This document shows positions 1-10,653 of a stretch of 64,000 nt of DNA, in pieces (positions within the stretch are counted from its first letter, which is position 1; each line of letters starts with the position of its first letter). A program made the translations under genes and the position numbers. The notes below the pieces were generated by a model. The model worked only from the letters and a program-made list of their open reading frames with translations, did no database searches and was not told where the DNA came from. Source of the DNA: Agapetus fuscipes (lineage: Eukaryota > Arthropoda > Insecta > Trichoptera > Glossosomatidae); the NCBI GenBank assembly GCA_951799405.1, contig OX637356.1:10129229-10193228 (forward strand), in the 5' to 3' direction.

Positions 1-310
1 CACTACGGACTGATAAGATATAAAAGAAGATAAAAAGTGATAAATAAAATGAAAATATTTTTATGGCCAAACTTTATTAATACACTGGTTTGCTATCGCT
101 AGGACCTACACTTTGAAAATATAAAAAAAATACGTACATATACAAAAGATCCGCATCGCACCCTTAATCGTAAAGAGCAATAACTCCGAAATTGGGAAAA
201 TCGATTTTGATGTAGAAACGCCATAAAAATGTGAAAAGAAAAGCTGGAATGTGACAGTCGTTCAATTTGGACGAATATGAATAGGTACATTAACAAGAAT
301 AAATAATATT

Positions 311-578
311 AGGATGATTTATTTGGTAAGCGTTGTTTTTGTGTGTATTACACCTCAAGAGCCCCCTGCGAGCTTGGTCGTCGCTGTAGAAAGCGCCAAT
401 TCTCAAGCAAGACCCAGTTGTTGTAAAATTGGTCTTTGGTAAAGGCTTATGAATTTTTCAACCCAGCGAAGAGTAAATTTGGAAATATAAATGTTATATT
501 TTTGTGCTCCGCCGGGATCCGAATCCACAACCTTCCATTTACGAGTCCGAAGTGTTGCCACTGGACTACGGACCGGTC
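311..578 (-). repeat. SINE family S1 copy (tRNA-derived)
   Basis: On the minus strand the head reads like a tRNA promoter, with a box A-like TAGTCCAGTGG and a box B-like GGATTCGGATCCC. A conserved body of about 200 bp follows, ending in CACACAAAAACA-type sequence. Copies with the same layout lie at 13548-13839, 17112-17262, 21167-21428 and 40399-40678. The rest of 1-1330 shows no gene. A short piece at 247-280 recurs inverted at the far end of the window. Confidence 0.75.
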
Positions 579-1394
579 CAAGAAATGCCAACAACACGCG
601 GTGTACCTAGCGGGCACCCATCCAAGTAGCATCCGCGCCCAATGTAGCTTAACTTCGGTGATCTGTAAAGAACTTTAATCTGAGTTTATTACTAAAAGTT
701 AAGTAAATTCAAGTGATGGTAATTGCTATACAAAATTAAAGGTTGAAATCTACTTTTAGATTCATTTCTTATATTTTGAGAAAAAAAGGCCATTTTACCG
801 GTTTTTTGTACATTAGTGCAACAAGTCAAACATGCAAAACATCAAACGTAATTTCCCATCATTCTTATTTTTGGACTTATTGTTCTTTAATTAGAAGCGT
901 GCGATATATGAAAAAAAATATCCACATAATATATTGTGTGAGATAGACGAAACAGTACTTTGGCATGCCTTTGTTAAAACGACAAAACATGCTCTGGGCA
1001 CACGTTCCTCGTGTCGATTCAAAATGCAAAAAAAGTTAAATAATTCTAACATAGAATAATACTTGTGTCCAATCATTTCTTTTTGCAATTTTTGATGCAT
1101 AACTTACTAGATGAGCCATGAGTCGTAAATACTCAACAATAGCGTTTAAACACAAGTTTATAAAAACTAAAACGCTCGCTAAGAGTGTCAAGATAATTTA
1201 CATTATTTTTTTATGAAACGTAATGCTCGAGTAAGAACATTAAGTTATATACTTCAGCAACGACATCTGGCCATGATCAGTCAAAGTTATTTGACATAAA
1301 ATTACGATTTTAGTTTCATAAAACTTATTAAAGAGGTTCTTTAGTCCCGATATTAATAATCTTCTTAAGCTCTCGTATAACCTTAAGTGCAGAA

Positions 1395-2303
1395 TTGATA
1401 AATTTAAAGAATGTTGTCACCGAGCAAAATAAATTAATTCTGTCTCTGGTCGAAAATAACTCTCCACACAGTCTTCAGCAAAATCCATGGAAAACTATTG
1501 GTCCCCCTATAACCAGAGACAAGTCTACTCCGGGACCTGCTCGCCCATCTGTTTTTGTTCATCAGTCGAATTCTTCAAGCGATAGTCCGGCTTCTTCGGG
1601 CGATACGATGAAGTCTTTAAAATCAGCCATGAACCCTTCTACTCTAGGCATTAGAGTCACGGGTTTGCGAGAACTGAAGAATGGTGGAGTTCTGGTTCAC
1701 CCTAGTTCTGCAAAAGAGGCATCGAAATTGGCAAATGCTCCAGCTCTTGCCAAAGCAGGCTTAAAGGCTACTGTTGCTCCTGGCCGTCAACCTCGTATTG
1801 CCATCCATGATCTACCTCAAGACATGCCTGCTGAAGAAGTGATTGCTGCCATCCATAATCAGACTTCAGATGAAACAGAACTGACATTGGAAAACTTAAA
1901 GTTATCAATAACATTTTCTCACAAGTCTGGTCCCCGATCAGGCAGCTGCACACACATCTTTAATGTTCCACCATCAGTACGTCATGCTCTGATTGCAAGA
2001 GCTAGGCTAGCGATAGAATGGCAGCTCCATAGAGTAAGGGATTGGGTTGATAGCCTAAAGTGTGGGCACTGCCAATTATATGGCCATAGGGCGTCGAGAT
2101 GCAAGGCGGAGGATCCGACATGCTCTCACTGCGCTAAAACTGGTCACAACCGCAATGCATGCCCAAAAAAAGAAAAACCTCCTACTTGCGCTACATGTAC
2201 TTTTTTCAAGAAAACTGCAACCCATGTAACTGGCGCAAAAGACTGTCCTGCTCGAATTGCGGCTGAAAAACGCGAATTATCTCGCATAAATTTTTTAGAC
2301 TAA
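1395..2303 (+). CDS. Non-LTR retrotransposon ORF1 (Gag-like, zinc knuckles), N-terminus incomplete
   Basis: This is the ORF1 protein of the LINE at 1332-5275, a nucleic-acid-binding protein expected to package element RNA. The C-terminal third holds three cysteine-rich knuckles, starting CGHCQLYGHRASRC, then CSHCAKTGHNRNAC, then a CATC...C variant. The part before them (roughly residues 85-215) resembles the RRM/PRE_C2HC-type region common in Jockey-superfamily ORF1 proteins. The frame is open from 1332, but the first codon that could start it here is TTG at 1395. The first clear internal ATG is near 1611. The true start is therefore missing or lies in sequence lost by 5' truncation. It ends 19 bp before ORF2. 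Confidence 0.75.
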   Translation: MINLKNVVTEQNKLILSLVENNSPHSLQQNPWKTIGPPITRDKSTPGPARPSVFVHQSNSSSDSPASSGDTMKSLKSAMNPSTLGIRVTGLRELKNGGVLVHPSSAKEASKLANAPALAKAGLKATVAPGRQPRIAIHDLPQDMPAEEVIAAIHNQTSDETELTLENLKLSITFSHKSGPRSGSCTHIFNVPPSVRHALIARARLAIEWQLHRVRDWVDSLKCGHCQLYGHRASRCKAEDPTCSHCAKTGHNRNACPKKEKPPTCATCTFFKKTATHVTGAKDCPARIAAEKRELSRINFLD

Positions 2304-2322
2304 GCAAACCTGGGGCTATTGT

Positions 2323-5130
2323 ATGACTTTTACCTCAGCGTATTACCAAAATGTCAGGGGTTTGAATACAAAGTTGAATGATTTAAGGTGTAATGTCAGC
2401 ATTAGTGATTATGATTATATTTTCCTCACTGAAACATGGCTCTCGGACAAAATAAAATCAGCCGAATTAGGACTATTCGACTATAACATTTTTCGATGTG
2501 ATCGGTCTTCTTCCTCTATAAAAACCCGCGGAGGGGGAGTAATGATATGTGTTAGGAAGAAGTTTCCTTGTTTTGTGCTGAAAACATCAGATTTAATCTC
2601 GGAACAACTGTTTCTCTCCGTAATAGTAGGCACAAAAAAACTAGTACTTGGATGCATATACATTCCCCCCTCCTCTTCTATAGAGGTATATAAATCACAT
2701 ACTGAAATGGTTGAACAATTGTCCCTAAATGCTGACTCAATGTTTATCTGTGGAGATTTTAATTTGCCGAAAACATTGTGGCTCAATGACAACCATGGCG
2801 TTAAAATATATAAAAATATTTCTCCCCAGGCTTCCATTATAGCCAATTTTTATGCATTTATGAACATGCATCAAGTTAACTCAATACCCAATGAACATGG
2901 TTATAGCTTGGATTTAATTTTTACCGATATCTCTAGTGTTAAGGTAAATAGATCTTCGAACAATTTGCTACCCCTTGATAAGTTTCATCCTCCTCTTTCT
3001 TTTGACATCTCAAGTTTTCTCAGTAGTGAACTATTAAAGCATAAGGTATCCTATCACTATAAATTTAAAAATGGCAATTATGCCGACATGAATTATTTTC
3101 TTGCTCAAATTAACTGGTCTTCCTTTTATTCACTTAACAATATAAATGAAGCTGTACTTCTTTTCAATGATTACCTGTCACATTCTATTCTCCAATTTGT
3201 TCCTAGAGGTATCTATTCTCAGCCTAAATTTCCTAATTGGTTCAGTTTGAAGCTGAAACATTTAATATTGGAAAAGAAAAAAATGCATAAGATGTATAAG
3301 GATACAGGAAAATTACTTTACTATCAGAAGTTTACTCATCTAAGACAATTATCTAAAATGGAATCAAGGAGTAGCTATAAATCTTTTATTGAAGATACCG
3401 AGACTAACTTAAATTTATACCCAAAAATTTTTTGGCATTTTGTTGCACAAAAACGTGCAGATAACGGTCTTCCCTCTAATATGACCTATAATGATACTCA
3501 AGCCACAAATGCTACTGCCATTGCAGAATTGTTTGCTAAACACTTTTCTACAGTATATTCAGACACTGCATCTAATGTCCCGCTATTCAACTACACACAT
3601 ACTGTTGACTTAAATGAATGCAATATATCACTAGTGGATGTTTTCAATGCATTGGGGGCTCTGTCTGATAATAGTGGCACTGGTCCCGATGGTTTTCCAC
3701 AACTTTTGCTCAAGAAGTGCAAGTTTACCTTGTCAAAGCCATTGTGTCATTTATTTAACCTTTCTCTGTCTTCAGGTGTTTTTCCTGACTCTTGGAAAAT
3801 ATCTTACCTAAGACCTATTTTTAAATCTGGAATCAAGTCTGATATAAAGAACTACCGACCTATATCAAATTTATCCCATATACCAAAAATCTTTGAGTCT
3901 ATCATAACTACAAAAATCTCCCCTCTCTTCAAAAATTTATTGATTGATGAACAACATGGCTTCCGATCTTCTAGATCTACTATTACTAATTTGCTTTCCT
4001 ACACTGACACTATTGTCAGGGCCCTTGAGAATAATACTCAGGTTGATGTTCTATACACTGACTTCTCTAAGGCCTTCGATAAGGTTAACCATCAACTCCT
4101 TGTAGCTAAACTAAGAGCTATTGGTATAAGAGATCCCTTTCTAACCTTTCTCAAGTCTTACTTAACTGGAAGAAAACAAAGAGTGAGAATAAATGATTCT
4201 ATTTCTGATAAAATTGACGTTACGTCTGGTGTACCTCAAGGAGCACATCTTGCTCCTCTTCTTTTCAATATATTTATTAATGACCTGAATGTTTTTTCTG
4301 ACACTCAATTTTGGCTTTTTGCGGATGACAACAAAATGCTGAAATCCATTAACTCTTACAATGATTGCTCTCTGTTTCAATCAGATATTGATTCATTCAA
4401 TGATTGGTGCAAGGCCAACTGCATGGAGCTGAATATCGATAAATGTAAAATTATGTCCTTTTATAAAACAAAAAAACCTGTAAATTTTGTCTACAAACTA
4501 AATGGTGTTGACCTGGCAACGGTCACACTTATTAAGGACCTTGGCTTAACATTGGATATCAAACTTTCCTTTCGCGAACACATTGATAATATTGTTAATA
4601 AGTCACTTAAGATTCTAGGTTTCATCCTTAGAATCACTTCTGATTTCAATAATGTACAAACTTTAAAAATCCTTTACTGTTCATTGGTTCGCCCACACCT
4701 TGAGTATGCCAGTGTTATCTGGTCTCCATTCTATGCTACCCACATTGACCGTCTTGAATCAGTACAGCATCGCTTTCTAAGACGAGTTGCTTGGAAACTG
4801 GGTCTAAGTAGAGATGAGTATGACTATAAAGACATAGAGATCACCCTAGGCATTTCATCTTTAGTAACACGCCGACAACATGCTCAACTCATATGTATTT
4901 ATAAAATCATTAATAGTATTTTCGACTCACCTTATCTTTTACAATGTATCAAATTAAATGTTCCAACGCGAAGATTTAGAATAAATGAATTGCTCTCTCT
5001 CAACTTTCACACTTCAAATTTAGGATACTATTCTCCTATTAACAGAATGTGTCGTCTTTTAAATTCTTCCTCTCATCTAGATTTATGCGGCATGAGCCTA
5101 TCTGAATTCCGTAGAGCTTTGTTTTGCTGA
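2323..5130 (+). CDS. Non-LTR retrotransposon ORF2: endonuclease and reverse transcriptase
   Basis: The 935-residue ORF2 protein should nick target DNA and copy element RNA by target-primed reverse transcription. The N-terminal endonuclease begins YYQNVRGLNTKL and includes LTETWL, GGGVMI and the catalytic-type GDFNLP near residue 145. The RT fingers and palm follow: FKSGIKSDIKNYRPISNL, then YTDFSKAFDKVNH (motif A aspartate), GVPQGAHLAPLLFN (motif B) and LFADDNKM (the catalytic FADD box). The C-terminal region carries HLEYASVIWSP and RFLRRV, as usual for Jockey/CR1-type elements. There is no stop or frameshift in 2.8 kb, and the length is normal for an intact ORF2. The exact clade (Jockey versus a relative) needs a tree. 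Confidence 0.92.
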   Translation: MTFTSAYYQNVRGLNTKLNDLRCNVSISDYDYIFLTETWLSDKIKSAELGLFDYNIFRCDRSSSSIKTRGGGVMICVRKKFPCFVLKTSDLISEQLFLSVIVGTKKLVLGCIYIPPSSSIEVYKSHTEMVEQLSLNADSMFICGDFNLPKTLWLNDNHGVKIYKNISPQASIIANFYAFMNMHQVNSIPNEHGYSLDLIFTDISSVKVNRSSNNLLPLDKFHPPLSFDISSFLSSELLKHKVSYHYKFKNGNYADMNYFLAQINWSSFYSLNNINEAVLLFNDYLSHSILQFVPRGIYSQPKFPNWFSLKLKHLILEKKKMHKMYKDTGKLLYYQKFTHLRQLSKMESRSSYKSFIEDTETNLNLYPKIFWHFVAQKRADNGLPSNMTYNDTQATNATAIAELFAKHFSTVYSDTASNVPLFNYTHTVDLNECNISLVDVFNALGALSDNSGTGPDGFPQLLLKKCKFTLSKPLCHLFNLSLSSGVFPDSWKISYLRPIFKSGIKSDIKNYRPISNLSHIPKIFESIITTKISPLFKNLLIDEQHGFRSSRSTITNLLSYTDTIVRALENNTQVDVLYTDFSKAFDKVNHQLLVAKLRAIGIRDPFLTFLKSYLTGRKQRVRINDSISDKIDVTSGVPQGAHLAPLLFNIFINDLNVFSDTQFWLFADDNKMLKSINSYNDCSLFQSDIDSFNDWCKANCMELNIDKCKIMSFYKTKKPVNFVYKLNGVDLATVTLIKDLGLTLDIKLSFREHIDNIVNKSLKILGFILRITSDFNNVQTLKILYCSLVRPHLEYASVIWSPFYATHIDRLESVQHRFLRRVAWKLGLSRDEYDYKDIEITLGISSLVTRRQHAQLICIYKIINSIFDSPYLLQCIKLNVPTRRFRINELLSLNFHTSNLGYYSPINRMCRLLNSSSHLDLCGMSLSEFRRALFC

Positions 5131-5609
5131 GGAAAGTATAAGTATTTATATTTTGTCTATGCTATTATGAAATATTAATTCTTGTATTATATTATTTTCT
5201 TTGTCATTTTCTGTAATTACTTTTTCATATAACTATGTAATTGGACTATTATGTCCGTAAGTAAAATAAATTTAAAGCCCTGTACATCTGTATATACACA
5301 TATTTTGTAAAAGACAAATGCCGTAAATGAATAAGTATACAGTACAAGAAAGAATTTGTAACGCATAATTGCATGTTGGTGTAAAATTTAAAGATAGGAC
5401 AAAACATATATTTTGTTTTTTGAATAAAATATATTGAACCCTCTTAATCGTTTTATTAAAAATTCTGTAAGAGCAAGTGTGTGCTGCAATCAAATTTATG
5501 GCTTAATCTGCAAATCAGTCTACTCAGTTTTGGGTTATTTTACATAGCAGATAGTTAATATAGAATGTTTCTCAACACCAAATTTGGAATGAGGACCAGT
5601 CTTTGCTTA
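5131..5609. other. LINE 3' UTR and AT-rich spacer
   Basis: The first ~145 bp are the probable 3' UTR of the preceding LINE. The remainder is AT-rich and I see no gene in it. Confidence 0.5.
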
Positions 5610-5900
5610 AGGCAGGTATTCGGGTCACCAATGAAGAAGTCCTCCAACGTAGAACTACTGCCAACAATTAAGCAGAAAAAACTGATGTACTTCGGTCACA
5701 TTTTGAGAAATGAGAAATACCGCCTTCTCCATCTAATACTGGGTCAGATTGAGGGAAGAACTCAGGGACGCCGAAGGACATTGTGGCTGAAAAACCTGCG
5801 ACAATGGTTCAACAAATGCACCAAGTTTCTATTTTGAGCTGCAGCATTCAAGGTCAAAAAAAACCGTAAAGGTTGCCGATCTTCAATAGAAGTGGCACCA
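5610..5900 (+). pseudogene. RTE-like non-LTR retrotransposon, C-terminal fragment
   Basis: The translation includes TIKQKKLMYFGHILRNEKY and EGRTQGRRRTLWLKNLRQW, the typical tail of RTE-type reverse transcriptases (YFGHI..R, G+R.G+R...W). A diverged relative lies at 16023-16480. Only the last ~90 codons remain and the frame degrades after 5837, so this is a dead 5'-truncated copy. Confidence 0.75.
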
Positions 5901-6033
5901 AACAAGGAACTTATTAGTACTTCGATCTTAAATTGAGAAAAACAATGTTGTTTCATTTGTATTTATTAAGATGAAAGATTACAAAGGTAATGTCTGAACA
6001 ATCACTGAAATTTATTTGAAATAACATCATGTT

Positions 6034-6072
6034 AGGCAAGGCAATCATGTTATTAACATGATTGCCTTGCCT
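6034..6072. repeat. Perfect 19-bp palindrome with 1-nt centre
   Basis: The arm AGGCAAGGCAATCATGTTA is followed by one T and its exact reverse complement. It could be the remnant of a foldback element. No function is implied. Confidence 0.85.
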
Positions 6073-6219
6073 ATAGTTGACTGAAAGAAGTGGTGTCACG
6101 GATGTTATGTTATGATTCGAGGACTATTTTTTTAAAGAAAAACATAACGAAGCCCATTAATTATATCACTTGGGAGCTCCGAATACCACAGCAGCGCCCT
6201 CGCTCAGATGTTACCTGCG

Positions 6220-6225
6220 TTTATT
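6220..6225 (-). promoter_or_regulatory. Polyadenylation signal of POLR1H
   Basis: AATAAA on the minus strand lies about 43 bp beyond the POLR1H stop codon, a normal position for the 3' end of that gene. Confidence 0.6.
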
Positions 6226-6267
6226 AAGATTCGCATACCACTGTAGTGTGGAGGTAGCTCTTTCTTT

Positions 6268-7791
6268 CTAAGAATTTTCAGTTTCTTTAAATCTGCAAAT
6301 GAAAAAAAAACATTGATTTAAAGTTTCTTAATAAAAAAAAATCACAGGTAAGGGGTCTGGCCTTACTTAGACCACTTAAGTTGGAAGTGGGGTTTTCCCA
6401 GCTCCGAAGGGGGCTGAATCTTGTTTCTTGTCAACGCTGAATTGAAGTAGGTCAAATTTTTTTGGCGTTTGAAATAAACACCGAAACAGGAAATTATTTC
6501 TGACATCCTCAGTGAAGATCGAACCCTAGCCCAGTGGCATTGAATGCCAGCGCTCTACCAACTGAGCAATCGACCAGACATGAGTAAGTAAGTATCCTGC
6601 CTGTCATGTCAAATTAACAGGTTCCACTCACTACATGCTACCTCTTCTGGGACAATGTGGTAATTAGTTTACAATTGCAACTTACATTTTTTAATGTTGC
6701 ACATTTATAGAGTGGAAATTCATTTTTTGAATATCAATTAAAAATATACATTTTTTCTACACAGATAGTATTATTTTCACTGTTTTTGAAGTCACATGTT
6801 AAAGTGGTACCGGATTTTATCCGTCCATCTTCAGAGGCTAGCCTCTAACCTCTAAGATAGCCTCTGAAGATAAACGGATAAAGTCCGATAGGGCTTAGGC
6901 ATTAAGACTTAAAAAAACAGTGAAAATTAAAGTATGTTTTTGTTTATAAAGTTATGTTAAAAGTGTGTAACAGATGCCATTGCATGCACACAAGCTTCTG
7001 CTTTCGTGAGAAGACAGATACCGGCCAGGCAAATAGGTAGGTGAATTCCATTCCTCTTAACAAATCTATTTAATTACAAAAAAAATAAGAAAGGAAAACA
7101 ATAAATGTTTTAAAAATTTGCTTGAACAAGTATTCCATATTGAGGGTATTCACAGAGGTGAGGTTCACTGAGGGTACAGAAGCAAAAAGGTTAATCTTAC
7201 TTGCAGTTGGTGCATGTGTAGAATACAGTTTGTCCTTCATCAGCTGACCGGAGTTGCAGGGTGGCGTACGACATCTTGTCATTGTTACATTTGGGACACC
7301 TTCTTTCTACGATAGGCCCTTCTGCTTCATCTGTCTGACCTGCCTTGGCTTTGCTTCTCTTGACATCAATTCCCTCCACAGAATTGAAATGAATTTCATA
7401 CTTTACTTCCATGCTGCCGAATACTGCAAGACACAAATGGACTATGAATACAAATTTAAAGTATCAATCACCCTGTAAACTTGCCTCGATTGATTGAATA
7501 AGCCCCTAGCACGTAGAGATCGAACCCTGTGGATATATTTTTTACCACTTTGTGCATTTGTAATGTAGAAAGCATCGATATAAATAATATTTTATTTAGA
7601 TCAATGGTAGAAAGTAAGGATAATCTCATCAATGGATAATCTTGAATTGAAAATATATTACTTTCAGGTCCATAGGGCTCGTTGCATGTGTAACATTCAA
7701 CACCGCCCTTTTCTTTAAGAATGGGTAAAATCGAGCCACATTTAGGACAAAATCCAGGGGCGATTTTAAAATTCACTTCACTATTCTCCAT
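6268..7791 (-). CDS. POLR1H: RNA polymerase I subunit RPA12 (POLR1H/ZNRD1)
   Basis: Small zinc-ribbon subunit of nuclear RNA polymerase I, needed for RNA cleavage and proofreading in rRNA synthesis. Coding exons on the minus strand: 7662-7791, 7201-7423 and 6268-6292, giving 125 residues, the normal length for the family. The N-terminal ribbon has CPKCGSILP and CYTCNEPYG. The C-terminal TFIIS-type ribbon has CPKCNNDKMSYATLQLRSAD with the acidic-loop residues before EGQTVFYTCTNC. Splice sites: donor GTAATA after GPE-A, acceptor TTGCAG before TATTCGG; donor GTAAGA after TGC-AA, acceptor CATTTGCAG before the last exon. That exon encodes only the family's usual end, KFKETENS, with the K codon split across the junction. 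A 2.84-kb TIR element sits 10 bp upstream of the ATG. The 3' intron holds S2 and S3 SINE copies. Confidence 0.95.
6345..6580 (-). repeat. SINE family S2 copy (tRNA-derived)
   Basis: Read on the minus strand, the head is GGTCGATTGCTCAGTTGG (box A-like) followed by a box B-like GGTTCGATC. The body then carries CGGTGTTTATTTCAAA and a CCAGCTC/GGGAAAACCCC segment. Better copies lie at 30908-31216 and 39531-39784. A further short S2-like piece is at 6618-6665. Confidence 0.75.
6810..6887. repeat. Hairpin, about 30-bp imperfect arms
   Basis: The segment ending TCTTCAGAGGCTA at 6840 is matched inverted from 6858 (TAGCCTCTGAAGAT...). The 17-bp loop repeats part of the arm. This is probably a small foldback or MITE remnant inside the last POLR1H intron. 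Confidence 0.65.
6957..7075 (+). repeat. SINE family S3 copy, 5' truncated
   Basis: It shares ACAGATGCC.TTGCATGCAC and the CTGGCCAGG...AATAGGT..GTGGATT..ATTCCT segment with the fuller copy at 29128-29345. Confidence 0.65.
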
Positions 7792-7809
7792 TTCAAAACA
7801 ATTCCATGT

Positions 7810-10653
7810 ACGCCTGTGACGCCAGCCTGACAGGTGCCAGCCTGACAGCTGGGGATGAGAACTCACAAACCGGGTTTCCCAAGATGTATGGAATATTTTT
7901 TTAATGAAAAAAATATATTTTTAACTGAAATAAAAGTAATATACAATGAAACGGACATTAATTCAAAGAAAATTGAGAACGAAATTAAATTAATAACAAA
8001 AAAACATGAGCGCCGAAAATATAGATGATAACTACAAACTACTACAAATACCTTAGTTTTTCCTTCGGGATAACTTCGAGATTTTTTATTTTGTAGCTTG
8101 GGAATTTTCACTATTTTTTTTTTTTTTTAATTGATTAATTATGTCTTTAATTAACATAATTTGAAATAAAAAAGAAACTTGTATGCGTCCGTGTTTGAAA
8201 AAAATTACATAAAAAAATAATCGGAATTTTCTTATAAAGTTCCAACTTCTAGATTTTTTATTTCGTAGCTTGGGAATTTCCACTTAAATTTTATTAGCTT
8301 AATTGATTAATTATGTCTTTAATTAACATAATTTGAAATAAAAAAGAAACTTGTATGCGTCCGTGTTTGAAAAAAATTACATAAAAAAATAATCGGAATT
8401 TTCTTATAAAGTTCCAACTTCTAGATTTTTTATTTCGTAACTTGGGAATTTCCACTTAAATTTTATTAGCTTAATTGATTAATTATGTCTTTAATTAACA
8501 TAATTTGAAATAAAAAAGAAACTTGTATGCGTCCGTGTTTGAAAAAAATTACATAAAAAAATAATCGGAATTTTCTTATTAAGTACCAAATTCAAGATTT
8601 TTTAATTCGTAGCTTGGGAATTTCCACTTAAATTTTATTAGCTTAATTGATTTAATATGTCTTTAATTAACATTATTTGAAATAAAAAAGAACCTTGTAT
8701 GCGTCCGTGTTTGAAAAAAATTACATCAAAAAATAATCGGAATTTTCTTATTAAGTACCAAATTCAAGATTTTTTAATTCGTAGCTTGGGAATTTCCACT
8801 TAAATTTTATTAGCTTAATTGATTATATATGTCTTTAATTAACATAATTTAAAATAAAAAAGAAACTTGTATGCGTCCGTGTTTGAAAAAAATCACATAA
8901 AAAAATAATCGGAATTTTCTTAATGAGTACCAAATTCAAGATTTTTTAATTCGTAGCTTGGGAATTTCCACTTAAATTTTATTAGCTTAATTGATTGGCT
9001 ATGTCTTTAATTAACATAATTTAAAATAAAAAAGAAACTTGTATGCGTCCGTGTTTGAAAAAAATTACATCAAAAAATAATCGGAATTTTCTTATAAAGT
9101 TCCAACTTCTAGATTTTTTATTTCGTAGCTTGGGAATTTCCACTTAAATTTTATTAGCTTAATTGATTAATTATGTCTTTAGTTAACATAATTTGAAATA
9201 AAAAAGAAACTTGTATGCGTCCGTGTTTGAAAAAAATTACATAAAAAAATAATCGGAATTTTCTTATAAAATTCCAACTTCGAGATTTTTTATTTCGTAG
9301 CTTGGGAATTTCCACTTAAATTTTATTGGCTTAATTGATTAATTATGTCTGTAATTAACATAATTTGAAATAAAAAAGAAACTTGTATGCGTCCGTGTTT
9401 GAAAAAAATTACATCAAAAAATAATCGGAATTTTCTTAATGAGTACCAAATTCAAGATTTTTTAATTCGTAGCTTGGGAATTTCCACTTATATTTTATTA
9501 GCTTAATTGATTAACTATGTCTTTAGTTAACATAATTTAAAATAAAAAAGAAACTTGTATGCGTCCGTGTTTGAAAAAAATTACATCAAAAAATAATCGG
9601 AATTTTCTTATAAAGTTCCAACTTCGAGATTTTTTATTTCGTAGCTTGGGAATTTCCACCTAAATTTTATTAGCTTAATTGATTAATTATGTCTTTAATT
9701 AACATAATTTGAAATAAAAAAGAAACTTGTATGCGTCCGTGTTTGAAAAAAATTACATAAAAAAATAATCGGAATTTTCTTATAAAGTTCCAACTTCGAG
9801 ATTTTTTATTTCGTAGCTTGGGAATTTCCACTTAAATTTTATTGGCTGAATTGATTAATTATGTCTTTAATTAACATAATTTGAAATAAAAAAGAAACTT
9901 ATATGCGTCCGTGTTTGAAAAAAATTACATCAAAAAATAATCGGAATTTTCTTATAAAGTTCCAACTTCGAGATTTTTTATTTCGTAGCTTGGGAATTTC
10001 CACCTAAATTTTATTAGCTTAATTGATTAATTATGTCTTTAATTAACATAATTTGAAATAAAAAAGAAACTTGTATGCGTCCGTGTTTGAAAAAAATTAC
10101 ATCAAAAAATGTTCAATACTGTTATAAATATGTAAATTTAAAAGAAAAAATAATCATAGTTCGGAACTTTTTACAACTTTGATTTTAGGTGCGATGATAT
10201 ATTATATTTTTACATAAACTTAAATAAAAAATTCCAACCTACTACTTAATTTTCGAAAAACATTCCATCTAAAGAAACTCGGTCAAATTGATGAAAATTT
10301 GCAAATTTCAAATTTTTTTTTTTCGCATCTTGGAAATTTCCACTTAATTTTTTTTGGCTCTATTGATTTATTATACCTTTAATTTACATTAATTAAAATA
10401 AAAAAGGAACTTCTATGCGTCCATATCTATGAGAAATTCCATTTTACTAAAAGGGCTGTAAGTGGGGGGATCAGAATTTTTCTTTTAAGTTAATGATTAT
10501 TTTTAATAGTTTTTAGTATTGTCTTTCAAATTGCATTTTTAAAATTTCATTTTTTTATTGTTTTATTACATTATAATTAAGTTAAAACCTTTTTTTTTTA
10601 ATGGGGAAATTTAAATTTTGGACTGGCACCTGTCAGGCTGGCGTCACAGGCGT
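7810..10653. mobile_element. Non-autonomous TIR element filled with satellite DNA
   Basis: Perfect 31-bp terminal inverted repeats occupy 7810-7840 (starting ACGCCTGTGACGCCAGCCTG) and 10623-10653. They are flanked on both sides by the same 8-bp target duplication TTCCATGT (7802-7809 and 10654-10661). An 8-bp duplication fits hAT or P-type transposases. No transposase is encoded. Nearly all of the interior is a 172-bp tandem array. The insertion point is 10 bp upstream of the POLR1H ATG, so the element splits the start codon from its original upstream region. Confidence 0.9.
8082..10112. repeat. 172-bp satellite array, about 12 copies
   Basis: The word TATGCGTCCGTGTTTG recurs every 172 bp from 8182 to 10074 (11 exact periods). 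Copies differ by few substitutions, with variants such as ATAAAGTTCC versus TTAAGTACC and TACATAAA versus TACATCAA alternating along the array. A degenerate further unit is at about 10310-10440. The array is AT-rich with no coding content. Confidence 0.95.

Larger units (their letters stand above)
1332..5275 (+). mobile_element. Jockey-like non-LTR retrotransposon, probably 5' truncated
   Basis: Two consecutive plus-strand ORFs encode a zinc-knuckle ORF1 protein and an endonuclease/reverse transcriptase. The order and 19-bp spacing are those of LINE elements. After ORF2 there is about 145 bp of AT-rich 3' UTR ending near AAATAAATTTAAAG. No obvious poly(A) tail or target duplication was found, so both ends are approximate. 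ORF1 has no ATG near its start, which suggests 5' truncation. ORF2 is open throughout, so the insertion looks fairly young. Confidence 0.85.
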
